A DNA stretch of 64,000 nucleotides from NCBI GenBank assembly GCA_944391625.1, contig CALXUG010000004.1, positions 62,001-126,000 of the forward strand, in the 5' to 3' direction. Positions within the stretch are counted from its first letter, which is position 1, and every line of letters starts with the position of its first letter. Of this stretch, positions 61,243-64,000 are shown one piece after another. This stretch comes from an uncultured Clostridia bacterium. GTDB taxonomy: Bacteria; Bacillota; Peptococcia; Peptococcales; Peptococcaceae. The notes under the pieces are model-generated. The model worked only from the letters and a program-made list of their open reading frames with translations, ran no database searches and was not told the DNA's origin. A program made the position numbers and the translations under genes.

Positions 61243-63165
61243 ATGGAGGACAAGCGAATGCTAGCAAACCGTTATGAACTGCTGCGCAAGATTGGCAGCG
61301 GTGGAATGGCGGTGGTGTATCAGGCCTATGATACATCTTTGGATCGAAAGGTTGCAATCAAATTGCTGCGGGAAGAATATGTGGATGATCCCGATTTTAT
61401 CCGGCGGTTTCAAAAAGAAGCGCAGGCAGTTGCCCGTCTTTCTCATCAGAATATCGTTAATATTTATGATTTTGGCGAGAGTGATGGCCTGACTTATCTG
61501 GTTATGGAATACGTAGAAGGCAGTACCTTAAAAGAAATCATTGCACAGAATGGCCCCCTTCCTATCAGTCAGGTGCTTGATTACAGTATTCAGCTGTGCT
61601 ACGGTATGGCGCAGGCCCATAGCCAGCAGATTGTGCATAAAGATATCAAACCCCATAATATTATGGTAGACCATAATCATGTGGTGAAGATTACCGATTT
61701 TGGCATTGCACAGGCAATGAATAATCTTACCATTACCCATAACAAAGGGATTCTGGGTTCGGCGCATTATTTTTCGCCAGAGCAGGCCCGCGGCGAGCAT
61801 GTGGATTTTGAGTCGGATATCTATTCCCTGGGCATTGTTATGTATGAGATGATAACGGGAAAAGTGCCTTTTACTGGTGATAATCCTGTTACAGTGGCGT
61901 TAAAGCACATGCAGGAGCAGCCGGCAAGCTTGCTGGCCCAGCGGGAGGATGTGCCGTCCGGTTTAGAGCGGATTGTTTTTAAAGCGTTGGAAAAAAGCCC
62001 CGCTTATCGATTTAAGAGCATGGATGAGATGGCTGATGCGTTGATTGATTTGCAGCGGTATCTGGAAAACGAAGGATATTTTAATCATGCATACCATGCA
62101 GCCATTACCGTTAAGGAATATGCAGAGCCGGAACGAGCAGAACGCAAAAAGGCAGAGATGCGGGAGAATGACGGCCACACCAGAGTTATGAGTCAGGATT
62201 ATTTGCGGGAAGATGACGGGCAAAAGAAAAAGAAGAAAACAAACAAAAAAAATGTGCTGATTTTGACGGGCGCGGCCTTGGCATTGTTTCTGGTTACCTT
62301 TATTGCAGTGCAGGGGTTGTTAGGACGAGATGAAGTGGTAGTTCCCGATTTGGAAGACAAAACGGTTCTGGAAGCAGAAAAAATGCTGAGCGAACTTTCG
62401 CTGAAAATTAAAGTAGATGATGAAGTATATGATGATGAGATTGAAAAAGATCATATTATCAGTCAGCTGCCAGCAGCTGAATCCAAAGTAAAAGAAGGCA
62501 GGGAAATTACAGTGGTTGTCAGTCTTGGCACCGATGAAGTGGAAGTGCCCGATTTAGCAGGAAAGACAGAGCAGGAAGCGGCCATTGCGTTAGAAAACGA
62601 AGAACTGGAGCTGGGAACTGTCACCAAAGTTACAGACAGTAAGCAGCCTGCCGATGTTGTGGTATACCAGTCTGTTCAGGCAGGCGAAACGGTAAAAGCC
62701 GGCACCAAAGTAGATATTATGATTAACGAAAAAGAAGCAGAACCGGAAGTAGCCACCGTAGCTGTACCGACCTTAACCGGAAAAACTTTGGAAGAAGCCA
62801 AAAAAACGCTGACCAACGCGGGTTTGCAGGTGGGCACCATCAATAAGGTAGCCAGTGATGAATATTATAATAATTATGTCATTGACCAGGGAACGGCAGC
62901 GAATACTTCTGTTTCGGAAGGAACAGCGGTTGCTTTAACGGTGAGTACAGGGCCGGGGCCGCAAAAATCGGCGCAGTTTGAGCTGATTATTCCTGAAAAC
63001 GGAACGGTCATTGCCACATTAACCGATGCTTCCGGCAGTTCTAAGCTTTATGAGAGGGACTGTGTTGCTGGTGAGCGGATACAGCAATCATTCCTGTATC
63101 ATGATAAGGGAACTATCACCATCACCTGCAATGGAAAAGAAATTTGGAGTCAAGACTATGATTGA
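61243..63165 (+). CDS. PASTA-domain Ser/Thr protein kinase (PrkC/StkP)
   Basis: A 640-residue membrane kinase. The cytosolic Hanks kinase (residues ~11-275) has the glycine loop GSGGMAVVY, VAIK (Lys40), catalytic loop HKDIKPHNI and DFG in ITDFGIAQ. The common HRD Arg is replaced by Lys. A basic juxtamembrane stretch precedes one membrane segment (~345-362), three external PASTA domains (~365-430, 432-498, 506-570) and a ~60-residue C-terminal beta domain. PASTA domains bind muropeptides or lipid II to tune cell-wall growth and dormancy exit. ATG 61243 follows GAGGTG. Confidence 0.95.
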   Translation: MEDKRMLANRYELLRKIGSGGMAVVYQAYDTSLDRKVAIKLLREEYVDDPDFIRRFQKEAQAVARLSHQNIVNIYDFGESDGLTYLVMEYVEGSTLKEIIAQNGPLPISQVLDYSIQLCYGMAQAHSQQIVHKDIKPHNIMVDHNHVVKITDFGIAQAMNNLTITHNKGILGSAHYFSPEQARGEHVDFESDIYSLGIVMYEMITGKVPFTGDNPVTVALKHMQEQPASLLAQREDVPSGLERIVFKALEKSPAYRFKSMDEMADALIDLQRYLENEGYFNHAYHAAITVKEYAEPERAERKKAEMRENDGHTRVMSQDYLREDDGQKKKKKTNKKNVLILTGAALALFLVTFIAVQGLLGRDEVVVPDLEDKTVLEAEKMLSELSLKIKVDDEVYDDEIEKDHIISQLPAAESKVKEGREITVVVSLGTDEVEVPDLAGKTEQEAAIALENEELELGTVTKVTDSKQPADVVVYQSVQAGETVKAGTKVDIMINEKEAEPEVATVAVPTLTGKTLEEAKKTLTNAGLQVGTINKVASDEYYNNYVIDQGTAANTSVSEGTAVALTVSTGPGPQKSAQFELIIPENGTVIATLTDASGSSKLYERDCVAGERIQQSFLYHDKGTITITCNGKEIWSQDYD

Positions 63166-64000
63166 TAAAAAGAATGATTCTGATATGGAGTCTTGTTTGC
63201 AAAGCGCAGTAGCTTCTGACTGTCAGCTGCTGGAAGGCACCATAATCAAAGGATATAGTGGTTTTTATTATGTTTCTTGTGCAGGTGTGCTGTATGAATG
63301 CTCTCTGCGGGGAAAAAATAAGCAAAAAAAAGTCAAATTTTTGCCTGGTGATAAAGTACAATTCAGTGTCATTGGCGATGGTGTGGGCGCGATAGAAACA
63401 TTGCTTCCGCGTAAAAATCAGCTATTGCGCCCGCCTGTAGCCAATTTGGATCAATTGGTGATTTTGGCAGCTATGCGGGATCCGCTGCCGGATTTGCGGT
63501 TGATTGACCGTTTGACAGTGTTTGCACAATGGAATGAAATTGCACCGGTGATTTGCTTTAATAAATGGGATTTGGCGGATTCTGCGGAACAGAAAAAGCT
63601 AGCAGAAATTTATGAACCTGCCGGATTTCCGGTTTTCTTTTGCAGCACAGTGACCGGGCAGGGGATTGCCGAGCTGAAAGCCGCATTACAGGGAAAATTT
63701 TCTGTGCTGGCAGGTAATTCGGGTGTAGGCAAATCCAGTATCATGAATGCTATTAGTGGTGAATGGCAGCTGGCTACCGGTGAAATCAGTGATAAACTGA
63801 AGCGGGGCCGTCATACCACCCGGCATGTAGAGCTGTTTCAGGCAGATGCCGATACCCTGATTGCAGATACACCGGGGTTTAGTTCTCTGCAGCTGCCGGA
63901 AGATATCAAACGGGAGGAACTGAGCCGTTTGTTTCCCGAGTTTTTGTCCAGGCTGAGTCATTGCCGATTTGCCACCTGTATGCACAGAAACGAACCGGAC
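63158..64000 (+). CDS. rsgA: Ribosome small-subunit GTPase RsgA, 3' end outside window
   Basis: The frame is open to the window end (281 codons seen). Permuted GTPase order is visible: an OB fold (~25-80), G4 NKWD (135-138), then G1 GNSGVGKSS (186-194) and RGRHTTRHVEL, DTPGF. The C-terminal zinc region begins with CRFATCMHRNEPD at the cut edge, where the last Cys would be just outside. RsgA checks late 30S assembly. ATG 63158 is eight bases past GGAG and overlaps the kinase stop codon by eight bases. Confidence 0.94.
   Translation, partial: MIDKKNDSDMESCLQSAVASDCQLLEGTIIKGYSGFYYVSCAGVLYECSLRGKNKQKKVKFLPGDKVQFSVIGDGVGAIETLLPRKNQLLRPPVANLDQLVILAAMRDPLPDLRLIDRLTVFAQWNEIAPVICFNKWDLADSAEQKKLAEIYEPAGFPVFFCSTVTGQGIAELKAALQGKFSVLAGNSGVGKSSIMNAISGEWQLATGEISDKLKRGRHTTRHVELFQADADTLIADTPGFSSLQLPEDIKREELSRLFPEFLSRLSHCRFATCMHRNEPD

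Overview
The window comes from a Gram-positive type, endospore-lineage member of the Bacillota, most likely a class Clostridia anaerobe. Supporting signs are SpoIIP, YtaF and YIEGIA sporulation-lineage genes, a glycine T-box, a CIRCE-controlled groESL, a PASTA-domain kinase, UppP, two-subunit GlyQ/GlyS, strong GGAGG ribosome sites and frequent TTG/GTG starts. An HdrABC-FlxABCD bifurcation operon and FeoAAB point to a strict anaerobe. I cannot name the species.

Layout. 1-5.9 kb: end of a BspA-like leucine-rich-repeat gene, deoxyinosine glycosylase, CBS protein, VanZ, a K+/H+ antiporter, GNAT and YebC. 6-9.9 kb: papain-like protease, then DUF1614 - SpoIIP - YIEGIA - YIEGIA capping subunit. 10-18.5 kb: mini sirohaem reductase, a pair of paralogous membrane proteins, moaC-moaA-mogA, HAD phosphatase, tRNA-Pro, RluB and an MFS exporter. 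18.5-19.3 kb and 24.1-24.5 kb: two gene-free tracts built from the same modular hairpin repeats, each ending in a perfect 16-bp ParB site (parS). Between them lie a permuted papain-like protein, uppP and a PadR/HAAS/coiled-coil operon. 24.6-28.1 kb: T-box-controlled glyQS.

28.1-32.0 kb is a compact A+T-rich accessory island of four tightly packed genes: a small protein, a GHKL (MORC/Hsp90-type) ATPase, an unknown protein and a possible DUF6339 protein. It has its own consensus promoter covered by a palindrome. It is the best candidate for an uncharacterised, perhaps anti-phage, system. 32-39.3 kb: Mrp, GIY-YIG and the polA-mutM-ytaF-coaE operon. 39.4-41.3 kb: two genes driven by duplicated promoters, one encoding an exported tandem-duplicated HbpS/GlcG (haem-binding type) protein.

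42-48.7 kb encodes a full HdrCBA-FlxDCBA set, predicted to oxidise NADH and split electrons between ferredoxin and a disulfide-type acceptor. 49.3-56.8 kb: folate cyclo-ligase, groESL, a CBS protein and feoA-feoA-feoB with its Cys-rich partner. 56.9-64 kb: DUF2325, an ABC binding protein and permease without an ATPase, NdpA-like nucleoid protein, then PP2C phosphatase - PASTA kinase - RsgA, the last cut by the window end.

All functional names are read from motifs and remembered families. No database search was possible.
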